Positions 1 to 8,848 of a stretch of 40,503 nt of DNA are shown here, in pieces. Both the position numbers and the translations under genes were made by a program. Within the stretch, counting starts at the first letter, position 1. Every line of letters starts with the position of its first letter. The notes beneath the pieces are model-generated. The model was given only the letters and a program-made list of their open reading frames with translations, searched no databases and was not told where the DNA came from. This DNA comes from Verrucomicrobiales bacterium (lineage in GTDB: Bacteria > Verrucomicrobiota > Verrucomicrobiia > Limisphaerales > CAIMTB01), in contig JADLFD010000354.1 in the NCBI GenBank assembly GCA_020845805.1, positions 1 to 40,503 on the forward strand, in the 5' to 3' direction.

Positions 1-2
1 CG

Positions 3-713
3 GAATTCCCCGTGCGCGAGAATGGGCTCACGTACCTGCTCTCCTTCGCCGAGGGGTACTCCACCGGACTCTTCCTCGACCAGCGCGACAACCGCCGTCG
101 GCTGCTCAAGAACTGGATCGGCCCCGATTTCCCGGTGCGCGCAGGCACCCTGGTGGGGGCGGAGGTCCTCAATCTCTTCGCCTATACCTGCGCCTTCTCG
201 GTGGCCGCCGCCGCCGGCGGGGCGATCACCACGAGTCTCGATCTGTCGCGCAAATACCTCGACTGGGGACGCCGGAACATGGCGGCCAACCAGATCGACG
301 CCACCCGCCATGACTTCATCTTTGGCGATGTGTTCGAGTGGTTGCGCCGGCTGTCGCGCAAGGGCCGCTCCTTCGACGTCGTCCTGCTCGACCCGCCCAC
401 CTTCTCCCAGTCGCGCGAACACGGGGTCTTCAAGGCGGAGACCGGGTATGCCGAACTCGTGGCCCAGGCCGCTCGCGTGCTGCGCCCCGGCGGCGTGCTC
501 CTCGCGTCCACCAATGCCGCCCGTCTGGACCCCGAGCACTTTCTGGAGCAGGTCCGCACCGGACTCTCGTCGTCCGGCCACACCCTGGAGCGGGAATTGT
601 TCGTCCCCCAGCCCCCGGACTTTCCCACCCACCGTGATGAACCGGGCTATCTCAAGACGGTCTGGCTCCGCACGCGCGGGTCCCCGGGATTGCCGGCCCC
701 CGGCCGCCTTTGA
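3..713 (+). CDS. Class I SAM-dependent rRNA methyltransferase, RlmK/RlmI-like (5' truncated)
   Basis: The reading frame is open to the left edge of the window (E-F-P-V-R-E-N-G-L-T...), so the N-terminus lies outside; the GTG at 12 is internal. Family knowledge: RlmI and the RlmK half of RlmKL methylate 23S rRNA using S-adenosylmethionine. Seen here: the 'ENGLTY' strand and 'TGLFLDQRDNR' segment that precede the Rossmann fold in this family, motif I 'NLFAYTCAFS', the acidic ribose-binding segment 'TTSLDLSRKYLDW', and motif IV 'DPPTFSQS', which is closer to RlmK (m7G) than to RlmI (m5C). The exact base modified cannot be told. The esterase gene follows after 12 bp, so the two are probably cotranscribed. 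Confidence 0.88.
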   Translation, partial: EFPVRENGLTYLLSFAEGYSTGLFLDQRDNRRRLLKNWIGPDFPVRAGTLVGAEVLNLFAYTCAFSVAAAAGGAITTSLDLSRKYLDWGRRNMAANQIDATRHDFIFGDVFEWLRRLSRKGRSFDVVLLDPPTFSQSREHGVFKAETGYAELVAQAARVLRPGGVLLASTNAARLDPEHFLEQVRTGLSSSGHTLERELFVPQPPDFPTHRDEPGYLKTVWLRTRGSPGLPAPGRL

Positions 714-725
714 CAGGCTCCGCCC

Positions 726-1349
726 ATGCTCAACGCCCTGCGTGTGCCCGCCGCCGAGAAGGATTCCCGCTGGGTGATGCTGGTGCTCCACGGGCTCGGC
801 GACAGCCTCGCGGGTTACCGATGGCTGCCCGAAGCCCTCGGCCTGCCCTGGCTCCATTACCACCTGGTCAATGCGCCCGATCACTACTTCGGTGGCTACT
901 CCTGGTATGACTTCGCCGGCGAACCCGCCCCTGGAATTCATCGCAGCCGCCAAAAGCTCTTCGAGACGTTGGACGAACTGAAGAAGGAGGGGTTCCCACC
1001 GTCGCAGACCTATCTCTTCGGATTCTCGCAGGGTTGCCTCATGACCCTCGAGGTGGGGTTGCAATACCCCGAACTCCTCGCCGGTTGCGTGGGCATCAGC
1101 GGCTACGCCCATGAACCGGAGCGCCTCGTCCGGGACATGGCCCCGGTCGCGCGCCAGCAACGCTTCCTCGTCACCCACGGAACGCACGACCCGCTCATCC
1201 CCATCGAGCCCGTTCGCGGGCAGATGCGTTTCCTGCTCGCGGCCGGAGCGCACATCATGTGGCGCGAGTTCGCGAAGGATCACACCATCGCCGGCGAAGA
1301 GGAGCTCGAGGTAATCCGCACCTTCGTCACGGCGTGCCGCTCGGCTTGA
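726..1349 (+). CDS. Alpha/beta hydrolase, phospholipase/carboxylesterase type
   Basis: A 207-aa single-domain serine hydrolase without signal peptide, so probably cytoplasmic. It has the oxyanion segment 'LVLHGLGDS' near residue 20, the nucleophile elbow 'GFSQG' (Ser near residue 100), the acid 'THGTHDPLIP' near residue 155 and the histidine 'KDHTI' near residue 190. Length and order fit the bacterial carboxylesterase/lysophospholipase (YpfH/EstB-like) family; substrate unknown. The ATG lies 12 bp after the methyltransferase stop. Its 3' end overlaps the convergent O-antigen-ligase gene by 23 bp, leaving no room for a separate terminator. Confidence 0.88.
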   Translation: MLNALRVPAAEKDSRWVMLVLHGLGDSLAGYRWLPEALGLPWLHYHLVNAPDHYFGGYSWYDFAGEPAPGIHRSRQKLFETLDELKKEGFPPSQTYLFGFSQGCLMTLEVGLQYPELLAGCVGISGYAHEPERLVRDMAPVARQQRFLVTHGTHDPLIPIEPVRGQMRFLLAAGAHIMWREFAKDHTIAGEEELEVIRTFVTACRSA

Positions 1350-3228
1350 CCGGCAAGGCCGCCCCCGCCGCCGCAATCCGCTCGTTCACAATGCGCAGGT
1401 AGTCCAGCGAAGGCTGGTACTGCGGCCATCCCTGCGTGACGGAACGGGTGAACCAATCGCGCGCCGCCACCAGGTCGCCGCGCTGCAGCTCGTGCCAGCC
1501 CAGGTAAAAGCTGGTGATGCGACCCTCGGGATCCACGCGGTGCGCTTCACGGAACTTCTCCCCCGCACGCTCGCCCTCCCCCAACCAGTCCAGACACATG
1601 CCAGCACGAAACCGGAACGCTGGCTGGTACGGGTTCAAGGCCGCCGCGCGGTCAAACCAGGTCAATGCCTCGCGGGCCATCGCTTCGTACCCTTTCACCC
1701 CCGTGAAACTGCGCAGTCGATACACCTCCCCAATCTGGTAGGCGGTCCAGGGATTCCGCGAATCCTTCGCCCACGCCGCGTTTAGCGTGGCGAGTTGCGC
1801 TTCGGAGGCCGCGGGCTCGACCTTGGCCCGGTTCAGCAACCGGGTCTCGGGCCAACGCCGCTGCAGATCCGCACCGATCAGGACCACCAGAGGCAACGCC
1901 ACCAGCAGCAACACCACGAATCGCCAGGGCCGCCGCGAGGAGAGCCACCAGTCGTCGGTCGCATACCGACCGTACCCGGCCAGCAGCGCCATCCAGGTCA
2001 CCACCACCAGCGCGTTGCCCGGAATGTGGAAATTGAAGTCCACAAAGGCATGCACCAGGAGCGCCACCAACCCCGCGCTGGCACCCAGCACAAAGGCGTA
2101 CCGGCTGCTCCGTTTCACTTCGATGTCGCCCGGATCCCGGCGCACCTGCCGCAGGGTCCGCACCACGCCGTACCCCAGCAGCAACCAAGTCAGCGCCGCT
2201 ACCGCCGTGCCCGCCGCTCCCCAGTCCGCGAGCGCATCGAGATAATCGTTGTGCGCGCGCTCCGGTTCGCCGTTCGCACGCCAGGTCCGGTACTGCTTGA
2301 AACGCTCCGCGAAATGCGCCGGCCCCACACCCAAGGTCCGATGGTCCTGCCACATCGCCCACGCCGCGCGCCACACATGCGGACGCGAATTCCTCGCCTC
2401 GGGATTGAGATCGTGCGAGCCCTCGATGCGCGAGCGCATGAAGGGATTCTTGAGCACGAGAAAAGACGCGCCCGCGAGCAGGACCACCAGGCAGATCACG
2501 GCCGGCCACCGGTAGTCGCGGTTGCGCACCAGCGGCCAGGTCACGAACGCCACGCCCACCGCCATGGCCAGCCATCCGCCGCGCGAGAAGGAAAGCACCA
2601 GCCCCGCGAGCATCACCAACACGGCGTACCCCAGCAGCACGCGACCCAGGGCCTTCACCCGACCGGCCAGAACGGCCGCCAATCCCACCGGCACCAGCAG
2701 TTCCAGCAGGCCCGCGAAATGGTTCGGGTTCGCATACGACCCGCTCGCACGCCGGCCGAAGTCCGGTCCGCGCCCGAGTCCCCAGACGGTGTTGTCACCA
2801 CTGGCAAACTGCCAGGCGCCATAAAAGCACAGCAGGGTCGCCAGCCCGATCAGGCCCCAGGCCAGACCCTGGGTCGTGTCCTGGCTGTGCAGATTGTTCA
2901 GCACCACGAAGAACAGGGCCGCGTAGGTCACGATCCGCATCCACTCGCCCCAGGCGGTGTACGGCAATTCGGCTTCCCAGGTCCGCCACGCCGCCCAGCC
3001 CACCGCGAGCACCACACCCCAAGCCACCGGAGGCCAGAGCACACGGTGACTACGCACCGTCGCCAAACGCACCATCCACACCACGGCCGACGCGCCCACC
3101 AACGCCTGCACCACCAGGAAGTCCCCCACCCGCACTCCGCCGAACGCCAGAATGCCCATCGCCAACGCGGCGCCGATCAACGTCACGATCGTCCGCTCAA
3201 GCCACGTGTCCCAGCGTTCTCCATCCAT
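1327..3228 (-). CDS. O-antigen ligase/polymerase-like membrane protein with C-terminal TPRs
   Basis: A 633-aa polytopic membrane protein. About a dozen hydrophobic segments span residues 10-440, with the Wzy_C/O-antigen-ligase signatures 'SRGGWLA' (around residue 215) and the periplasmic-loop pattern 'LGVGPAHFAERF ... ERAHNDYLDALADWG' (around 300-335). Members join or polymerise lipid-linked glycans in the cytoplasmic membrane. Residues about 470-620 are TPR-like helices ('YQPAFRFRAGMCLDWLGEGERAG' region, 'FYLGWHELQRGDLVAARDWF'). It starts at ATG 3228, 60 bp after the stop of the gene upstream at 3289, so it may belong to the same transcript. No glycosyltransferase genes are in the window, so its glycan cannot be inferred. 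Confidence 0.85.
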   Translation of the reverse strand: MDGERWDTWLERTIVTLIGAALAMGILAFGGVRVGDFLVVQALVGASAVVWMVRLATVRSHRVLWPPVAWGVVLAVGWAAWRTWEAELPYTAWGEWMRIVTYAALFFVVLNNLHSQDTTQGLAWGLIGLATLLCFYGAWQFASGDNTVWGLGRGPDFGRRASGSYANPNHFAGLLELLVPVGLAAVLAGRVKALGRVLLGYAVLVMLAGLVLSFSRGGWLAMAVGVAFVTWPLVRNRDYRWPAVICLVVLLAGASFLVLKNPFMRSRIEGSHDLNPEARNSRPHVWRAAWAMWQDHRTLGVGPAHFAERFKQYRTWRANGEPERAHNDYLDALADWGAAGTAVAALTWLLLGYGVVRTLRQVRRDPGDIEVKRSSRYAFVLGASAGLVALLVHAFVDFNFHIPGNALVVVTWMALLAGYGRYATDDWWLSSRRPWRFVVLLLVALPLVVLIGADLQRRWPETRLLNRAKVEPAASEAQLATLNAAWAKDSRNPWTAYQIGEVYRLRSFTGVKGYEAMAREALTWFDRAAALNPYQPAFRFRAGMCLDWLGEGERAGEKFREAHRVDPEGRITSFYLGWHELQRGDLVAARDWFTRSVTQGWPQYQPSLDYLRIVNERIAAAGAALPVKPSGTP

Positions 3229-3288
3229 GGGACGCGCAACCTATCAGGCCGGCAATTCGGGTCACAACCGAAACCCATGCCCGCTCGC

Positions 3289-4662
3289 TCACGGAACGCC
3301 CAGGCCCAGGCCCAAGACGCGAGGCACCTCGATCCGCGCCCACCACCGCGATTGCCCTCGTCCTTCCCGTCCCTGGTTCCCTTCGCGCGCCTCCACGTGA
3401 AAGCGCGAGGCATAGGTGCGCCCTTCAAACTCCAGGCGCACCTCTCCCCCCGCGCCCTCACGGAGCCGGCCCTCATAGAGATTCACGAACACCTCGAGTT
3501 CGCGCACGTCCACCGGCTCCGTGAACTCCACGAACTCGAACTCGCTCCCGGGCGAGGTGCGGTGATCCTTGAAATAATAGCCGTCCGGACTGCGCGGATG
3601 CTCAAACGAGAGCCGCTCCCGTCCCGAAGCGGGACGCGCATACAGATCGAAATCGACGTCGTCCTGCCACCGAATGCCGATCTTCAGGCGCCCCGCGGAC
3701 CGGGCCGGCGGGCCCTCCGCGGGGTTCAGCACGCGATCCCCACGAATCCAATCCAGAGAATCCGTCGCACGCGTCACGCGAATCATCTCCAACTTGCCGG
3801 GGACGGCCGCCCCCTCCGCGGCCATCGTCCGCTCCGCCCCGCCAGATGCGGTCGCGCCCAGAGTGGCTGCGAAGACGGTCGGCAAATCCGTGGCCACGGT
3901 GCGCAACACGCCACCCTGCCGGGCGACAAAGAGACGCCAAAACCGTTCCACCCGCTCGCGATGCACCTCGCTGACCCACGGATCCCCGAAGTACCCCCAG
4001 TCCACCACCACCCGGGACAAGCATCCCCCCCGCTCCTGCGTGCCGTACACCGATCGTTCGCGCGTCACCGCGAGATGCGCGTCGGAGGGGAAATAACCCG
4101 CCGCCATGGAGAAGGACGGTTCCTTGTCATCCACGTACAATGGACTCCCGAGCAACACCACCCGCACCTCGCGCCCGGGAGGCACCAAGTGTTCCGAGAT
4201 GAAGTCCAGCAACTGCGGCACTCGCAGCGCACCCCCGAAACTCAGGGGCCCCGCCGGCGCGCGCACCTCGTTCGTCGCCAGGAATCGCTTCGTCTCCCGC
4301 AACGCATCGGAGAACTGGTTCAACCGGGTCTTCTCGCTGCGGAACGCCTCGCGGTCCGGAATGAGGATCCGGGCCACGGTGCGCAGGCGGTAGCCGTCCA
4401 GAAGGGTGAGGGAGGAATCCACCGGCATCTGCGTGACCAGGAAGCGCACCACGTGGCGGAACGCAGCTTCCTTGGCCGACGCGTCCAGGTAGGGCGACAA
4501 AGCCATGACCCAGCACGCCGGCCCGGGGACCCGCCCGTCCGCCTCGGAAGCTCCAGTTTCCTCCCCGCCTCGCGCCATGGCGGGCACCCCAATCCCGCCG
4601 ATCAACGCCACCAGCACCAGCCCGCGCTGAATCCAGCCAATCCAACTTCGTGGCGCGTTCAT
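3289..4662 (-). CDS. Uncharacterised exported protein, possibly vWA-like
   Basis: I do not recognise a named family for this 457-aa protein. It has a signal peptide (basic start, hydrophobic core 'GLVLVALIGGIGVPAMA'). Residues about 50-260 alternate strands and helices in a way that resembles a von Willebrand A fold ('CWVMALSPYLDASAK', 'SLTLLDGYRLRTVARIL', 'REVRVVLLGSPLYV'), but the metal site DxSxS is absent. Residues about 325-440 look like a beta-sandwich around 'DVDFDLYARP', a pattern similar to exported DUF2135-like domains. It overlaps the upstream membrane-protein gene by 4 bp (ATGA), so the two are translationally coupled and their products probably work together. The vWA suggestion is inference. 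Confidence 0.75.
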   Translation of the reverse strand: MNAPRSWIGWIQRGLVLVALIGGIGVPAMARGGEETGASEADGRVPGPACWVMALSPYLDASAKEAAFRHVVRFLVTQMPVDSSLTLLDGYRLRTVARILIPDREAFRSEKTRLNQFSDALRETKRFLATNEVRAPAGPLSFGGALRVPQLLDFISEHLVPPGREVRVVLLGSPLYVDDKEPSFSMAAGYFPSDAHLAVTRERSVYGTQERGGCLSRVVVDWGYFGDPWVSEVHRERVERFWRLFVARQGGVLRTVATDLPTVFAATLGATASGGAERTMAAEGAAVPGKLEMIRVTRATDSLDWIRGDRVLNPAEGPPARSAGRLKIGIRWQDDVDFDLYARPASGRERLSFEHPRSPDGYYFKDHRTSPGSEFEFVEFTEPVDVRELEVFVNLYEGRLREGAGGEVRLEFEGRTYASRFHVEAREGNQGREGRGQSRWWARIEVPRVLGLGLGVP

Positions 4663-5789
4663 CGACGTCCCTCCCCTGCCGTCGCCACCGGTTCCCCGTT
4701 GGTATGCACCGGCGGCTCCTCATCCAGCGCCGCCAATCGGCCACGCAACTCTTCCGCGGCACGTTCGATGATGCGCTGCTTCTGCACCCCCCGGTCGTGC
4801 AGTGCACGCTGTTCGCGTAAGAACAGGGATCTCGCGTAGGCAGTGAATACCGCCAGCTCATGCTCCAACCGGGTAACCGCGCCCACCGCCTGTGCCAACC
4901 GCCCTCGCTCGTCCTGCAGCCGTGACTCCAGGGACACGCGTTCCCGCTCGAAGGGCGCGAACACCGGGTTGACCGCCAACACCACGGGTCGGTGCTTCGC
5001 GTACAGCTGGCTCATATAGATCCCGAGCAGGGCGGACAGGAAGATCTCCGCCACCGCCTGGCCCCCCACCAAGAGTCGGTCCACCGACTTCGCCCCACCT
5101 CCACTGGCCCCGCCATTTGCCTCCGGACCCTCAAACACGCTCAAGGCGCGAATCTGCTCCTCCGTGGTGCGCGACAGGCTGGGATAAATGCTGGCGTAGG
5201 CTCCCAACCAGGCGGCCATGCCCGCCACTCCGGCGACGAAACAGGCCCAGGCATACCACCGCTGCGCCCGCCGCCCCTCGATCTGGTCCCACCCCACCTT
5301 CACCGCCAAGGCACCCACCGGCAGCAACGCCGCCCAGAAATAGGCCCGCATCGGATGCTCCGAAAAGGTGACGATGCCCGACTCCAACAGGTTGAAGGAA
5401 ATGTTGAAGATGCCGAATACGAGCAGCGCCACGATGGCCAGACCCGCCGACCAGAACATGGTCCGGGACCAGGCGTTCCAGGGCCGATTGGGTTGGTCGT
5501 CCGCCACGCCATCCTCCTCGGCCGCCACAAAACGTTCCTGTTCCTCCAACTGCTGCGTGGCCTTGCGCCACTGAAGTTCCAGCGCCCCCAGCCGCGCTTC
5601 GCAGCCCAGGCGCTCCTGCTCCTGCCGCGCCAACTCCGCGCCGTGACGGTGCAGGAACAGAGATCGATGAAAGGCCTCCACCGCCTCCACGCCCGCAGCC
5701 TCCCCGGCTTCGGCCACGCTGCGGATGTACTCGAGATGGATCGTGGGCGCGACGGTCCCGTCGCCGCCCGAAACCGGGAGCGTACTCAT
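4659..5789 (-). CDS. Uncharacterised membrane protein with flanking coiled coils
   Basis: A 376-aa protein of no family I recognise. Residues about 25-90 are charged and helical (Glu/Gln/Arg-rich, coiled-coil-like). Three or four hydrophobic segments follow at about 110-135 ('SAGLAIVALLVFGIFNI'), 148-168, 178-205 and 240-265. Residues about 285-360 are again coiled-coil-like. Between the last two membrane segments lies a Gly-rich stretch 'GGASGGGAK'. ATG at 5789 has no Shine-Dalgarno, and a strong hairpin lies 27 bp upstream. The stop overlaps the start of the exported partner by 4 bp. Such a layout could form an envelope-spanning scaffold, but that is inference. Confidence 0.75.
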   Translation of the reverse strand: MSTLPVSGGDGTVAPTIHLEYIRSVAEAGEAAGVEAVEAFHRSLFLHRHGAELARQEQERLGCEARLGALELQWRKATQQLEEQERFVAAEEDGVADDQPNRPWNAWSRTMFWSAGLAIVALLVFGIFNISFNLLESGIVTFSEHPMRAYFWAALLPVGALAVKVGWDQIEGRRAQRWYAWACFVAGVAGMAAWLGAYASIYPSLSRTTEEQIRALSVFEGPEANGGASGGGAKSVDRLLVGGQAVAEIFLSALLGIYMSQLYAKHRPVVLAVNPVFAPFERERVSLESRLQDERGRLAQAVGAVTRLEHELAVFTAYARSLFLREQRALHDRGVQKQRIIERAAEELRGRLAALDEEPPVHTNGEPVATAGEGRR

Positions 5790-5815
5790 GGGATAAAGGG
5801 AAATCTGAGGAAGAT

Positions 5816-5857
5816 GGAACGCCCGGACCCGACCACTCAGCCCGGTCCGGACGTTCC
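5816..5857 (-). terminator. Strong hairpin between M56 gene and next gene
   Basis: GGAACGCCCGGACC (5816-5829) pairs with GGTCCGGACGTTCC (5844-5857) around a 14-nt loop. On the minus-strand RNA all 14 positions pair, one as U-G; on the plus strand that position is a C-A mismatch, so the element is oriented with the genes. It lies 19 bp after the M56 stop. No T-tract follows, so it may be a processing site or partial terminator that lowers read-through into the downstream pair. Confidence 0.5.
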
Positions 5858-5876
5858 CGGTGAAACCTAGGTCACG

Positions 5877-8333
5877 TCAGGGCTTGCTGGGTTCCAAGGT
5901 GCGAGCCTTCTCGGCTCCCGAGGTCCCGGTTGAATACTCGTCCTGGGGGCCCGATTGCTTCCTGACCTCTTTGGGCTCCTTGGGCTCCTTGAGCTTGGGT
6001 GCCGACCCAATCGACTCCGTGGAGGAACCGGCGGACGACGAGCTGGTGCGTCGTTCCTCGCGAGAACGCAGCGAGTGCGCCCCTTTACCTTCGAGTTCCC
6101 GTTCGATCTCCTGCTCCACCTCGCGCTCGATCTGCTCCTCCATGCGGTCGGACTCGTCCTCCAACCGATCGAGCTCCGCCTCCAGGTGGCCAAGTTGTTT
6201 GCTCAACTGGCCGATCTCGCGCGACAGCGCGCGGCGGTGCTCTTCGAGTGGACGACGCAGCCCTTCCTTGGCCGTCGCGGACCGCGCCATGCTGGCCGCC
6301 TTCTCCGCGGTTTCCCGCACACGGCGTTCGACATCCGCCATGGCTTTCTCCGCCATACGCACCTGTTCCTCCGACCTCCGGATCTTCACGTCCACGTTCA
6401 GGTTGCTGTCGGCTGTGCCCGTGGCGCGCGGTTTGCCTTCGCGCTCTTTGACGACACCGCGACCCGTGCGCTGGTCCACCAAGGACTCGACCATCTTCTC
6501 GAGTCGGTCCAGGCGTCGCTCGAGCTCGTCACGCGATTCCACCGCCAGATCCCGCGACACTTCCGCCAGGCGCAGCACGTCGCCGGGTTTCCCTTCGATG
6601 CGCGTGGGACGCTTGAGCACGCGTGGTTTCAACGACGGATTCACGGTCGGCACTTCCACGATCATCGGATGGGGGGGCGGCGCCGGCAGAGCCAGCGTGA
6701 CATGAGGTGCGTGCCTCTCCGAGAGGTGGCCCGGCACCGGTGGCACGGGGGGATGCACCAGCGTGTTCGCGGGCTCCGGGGGACGCATCTGCAGGACGTC
6801 CCCGTCCGGACCTGCGATCGTGATCGCTCCCTCGGTCGCCTGCACGACAACCGCGTTCTTCTTCTTGGGAAGAGACTCTTCCAGGACGTCGGACCCCGCG
6901 GACTCCAGGTCGGTCTGCACCTCGACGTCGGTGGAGATCGAGATGTCCACCGGAGCCTCCTCGACCGTGTACGACTCCGTCACCTGATCCAGTTCCACCG
7001 CTCCCGTACCCGGGGAACTCTCGGGGCTCGACCCGGCGACCGAGAGTCGCGGAGCCGCATGGAAGGCCAACGCCCCCAGCACCAGCACGGTGGACGTCCA
7101 GGCTCCAGCGCGCATCCGTGCCAGGCGCGGCGAAGTATTCCGATTGGTATTTAGCAGCATATGAATCCTTTCCTTGAGTTGACTTGGGTTGCTCCACGCC
7201 GCAGGCGCAGCGACCCATTCCGGGCCGCGCATCCGCCGGGCGTGTTCCGTGAGGAAAAGTGCGTACGACCGCGGCGAGCCCTTCGCCGAAAGCACATGGT
7301 CGTCACAGGCGATCTCGCGCTCCACCGCGAGCCGCCGCGAAATCCAGATCACCGCCGGGTGAAAAAAGAAGAGCGCCACAGCTCCCTGCTGGATCAGGTT
7401 GCTCCAGTCGTCCCAGCGTCGGACATGGGCCAGTTCGTGGATGAACATCGGCTCCCAGTCCGACGCCGATCCTTCCGCCAACAACGCCGGCATCAACACC
7501 ACCGGATGCCGCCATCCCACCAGGATCGGCGAGTTGAGCTCCGAGACGATGGCGAGTCGGACCGGACGCCGGACGCCGCTCTCCGCAACGACCCCGCGGA
7601 ACGCGGCCTCCATCGCGGTCGGCGCCGGGAGCGCCGCGCGACGCAGCCGTCGAAGCGCGGCGCACTGCAGCAGAAGACGCACCAACCGGATTCCGGCCAC
7701 GACCAGCCAACACCCCAGCAAACCCCAGCCCACCAGTCGCGGGACCACGACGCGCCATCCCAACCGGCCTGCCCCGCTCGCCCGGTGCTGGCCTGCCTCC
7801 ACGTTGCCTTCGGCCTCCACACCGGACGCCATCTCAGACTCCCCGGGCAGCTGAGCCGCCGGACCCGCGCCCGGTTCAGCACCGACCGGGCTTCCCATCT
7901 CGAACCCACGACCCCACTCGTCGTCGGCCCCCGCCACCTGTTCAGTCGCCCTCGCGATGGGTGCGGCCGCGAGAGTCGGCGTCTCCTGGTCCCGCATGGC
8001 AGGCAACGATGACCCGAGTTCGACCTGCGGAACCGTCCCCACCGCCGCAAGGGTCGTCTCCGATTCGGTAGTGACCTCCTCCCCATTCGATACCCACGAG
8101 CGATCCCACCACGAAGGAAGCCGCGTCCCCGCCGGAAACAACGCGTGCCCCACGGGCAACGCCATCACGATCAGCAACGCCGCGAACGCCACGGCGTGCC
8201 GGGTGGCCGCGTTGGACCTCCGCAGGATGCGCAGGGCCAACGCCAGTCCCACCGCCACCAGGAGCCCCTGGTAAAACCCGGTCGCCACCCCGCCCAGAAT
8301 GCGGTCGAGAATCGGTTGCAGTTCGGCCATCAT
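5877..8333 (-). CDS. M56 family (BlaR1-like) membrane metallopeptidase
   Basis: An 818-aa relative of the BlaR1/MecR1 signal-transducing peptidases, which cleave or inactivate a partner BlaI repressor when activated. Four hydrophobic segments (about 18-36, 46-64, 196-219 and 410-428) flank the zinc site: HELAH at residues 299-303 with third ligand E340 in 'AVEREIACDD'. The family penicillin-sensor domain is missing. Instead residues about 430-620 are Pro- and acid-rich and about 625-785 are highly charged coiled coil ('RLDRLEKMVESL', 'LGHLEAELDRLEDESDRMEE'). It starts 3 bp after the blaI-like stop, so repressor and protease are coupled. The signal sensed is unknown; a beta-lactam role is not supported. 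Confidence 0.9.
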   Translation of the reverse strand: MMAELQPILDRILGGVATGFYQGLLVAVGLALALRILRRSNAATRHAVAFAALLIVMALPVGHALFPAGTRLPSWWDRSWVSNGEEVTTESETTLAAVGTVPQVELGSSLPAMRDQETPTLAAAPIARATEQVAGADDEWGRGFEMGSPVGAEPGAGPAAQLPGESEMASGVEAEGNVEAGQHRASGAGRLGWRVVVPRLVGWGLLGCWLVVAGIRLVRLLLQCAALRRLRRAALPAPTAMEAAFRGVVAESGVRRPVRLAIVSELNSPILVGWRHPVVLMPALLAEGSASDWEPMFIHELAHVRRWDDWSNLIQQGAVALFFFHPAVIWISRRLAVEREIACDDHVLSAKGSPRSYALFLTEHARRMRGPEWVAAPAAWSNPSQLKERIHMLLNTNRNTSPRLARMRAGAWTSTVLVLGALAFHAAPRLSVAGSSPESSPGTGAVELDQVTESYTVEEAPVDISISTDVEVQTDLESAGSDVLEESLPKKKNAVVVQATEGAITIAGPDGDVLQMRPPEPANTLVHPPVPPVPGHLSERHAPHVTLALPAPPPHPMIVEVPTVNPSLKPRVLKRPTRIEGKPGDVLRLAEVSRDLAVESRDELERRLDRLEKMVESLVDQRTGRGVVKEREGKPRATGTADSNLNVDVKIRRSEEQVRMAEKAMADVERRVRETAEKAASMARSATAKEGLRRPLEEHRRALSREIGQLSKQLGHLEAELDRLEDESDRMEEQIEREVEQEIERELEGKGAHSLRSREERRTSSSSAGSSTESIGSAPKLKEPKEPKEVRKQSGPQDEYSTGTSGAEKARTLEPSKP

Positions 8334-8336
8334 GGT

Positions 8337-8738
8337 TCAGCCCTCCTTCCGACCCTCAGCCTCGCCTTCCTCCAGGATCTTGCGCTTGAGCTCGTCCAGT
8401 TCCTCCGGACGCAACTCCTCCTCGCGCAGAAAACTCATGACCAGTTCCCCGGGCGATCCGCCGAAGAACTTGGTCAACAGATGCCGCACCGCCTTCCGCG
8501 CCGCCGCGTCGCGCTCCACCTTCGGCCGGAACACGTGCGCACGCCCGTCCTTGCGACAGGCCAGATATCCCTTCTCCGTCATAATCCGCATCATGGTCAG
8601 CACCGTGGTGTAGGCGGACCCATCCTTCCCCGAAAGCGCCTCCGCCACCTCGGCCACCGTGGCCGAGCCCTTCTCCCACAGGACCTCCATGATCCGGTGC
8701 TCCCCATCCGTCAGCGTGCGTGAACGTCTTCGTGCCAT
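8337..8738 (-). CDS. BlaI/MecI/CopY-family transcriptional repressor
   Basis: A 133-aa winged-helix repressor. Residues 8-80 give the family DNA-binding domain ('LTDGEHRIMEVLWEKGSATV', 'YTTVLTMMRIMTEKGYL'), followed by the helical dimerisation and protease-susceptible region. The ATG at 8738 has a good ribosome binding site, AAGGAA on the minus strand at 8743-8748. It is the first gene of the repressor-peptidase operon. Two near-identical dyads at 8799-8814 and 8848-8861 are probable binding sites, so it most likely represses its own operon. The family dimer is normally released from DNA by proteolysis by the adjacent M56 protein. Confidence 0.93.
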   Translation of the reverse strand: MARRRSRTLTDGEHRIMEVLWEKGSATVAEVAEALSGKDGSAYTTVLTMMRIMTEKGYLACRKDGRAHVFRPKVERDAAARKAVRHLLTKFFGGSPGELVMSFLREEELRPEELDELKRKILEEGEAEGRKEG

Positions 8739-8798
8739 GTGATTCCTTCCCCTCGCCAGCCCGCTCCTTCCCGCCGCCTCGCGGACCCGGAACTGAGC

Positions 8799-8814
8799 AA
8801 CTAAAGATTTAGTT
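8799..8814. promoter_or_regulatory. Probable BlaI operator 1
   Basis: AACTAAAGATTTAGTT is a 7-bp perfect inverted repeat (AACTAAA/TTTAGTT) with a 2-bp centre, 61 bp upstream of the repressor start. AT-rich dyads in this position are typical targets of BlaI-family repressors. It shares the core ACTAA-N4-TTAGT with operator 2. Confidence 0.7.
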
Positions 8815-8820
8815 TTGAAA

Positions 8821-8848
8821 CCAATAACCGATTCCTCGGCGCGGTCAA
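8821..8848 (-). promoter_or_regulatory. Possible promoter of the repressor-M56 operon
   Basis: On the minus strand TTGACC (8843-8848) is followed after 16 bp by TATTGG (8821-8826). The -10 is weak. The promoter would sit exactly between the two operators, with the -35 touching operator 2 and the start point near operator 1, as expected for repression. Confidence 0.4.

Noticed and set aside
1795-4839. Very long plus-strand open frame (about 1000 codons).
   Set aside because: It runs antisense to three well-supported minus-strand genes, is rich in Arg, His, Pro and Gln, and has no domain. It is a GC-bias artefact.
5877-8738. Beta-lactam resistance operon.
   Set aside because: No beta-lactamase and no penicillin-binding sensor domain; only the repressor-peptidase logic is shared.
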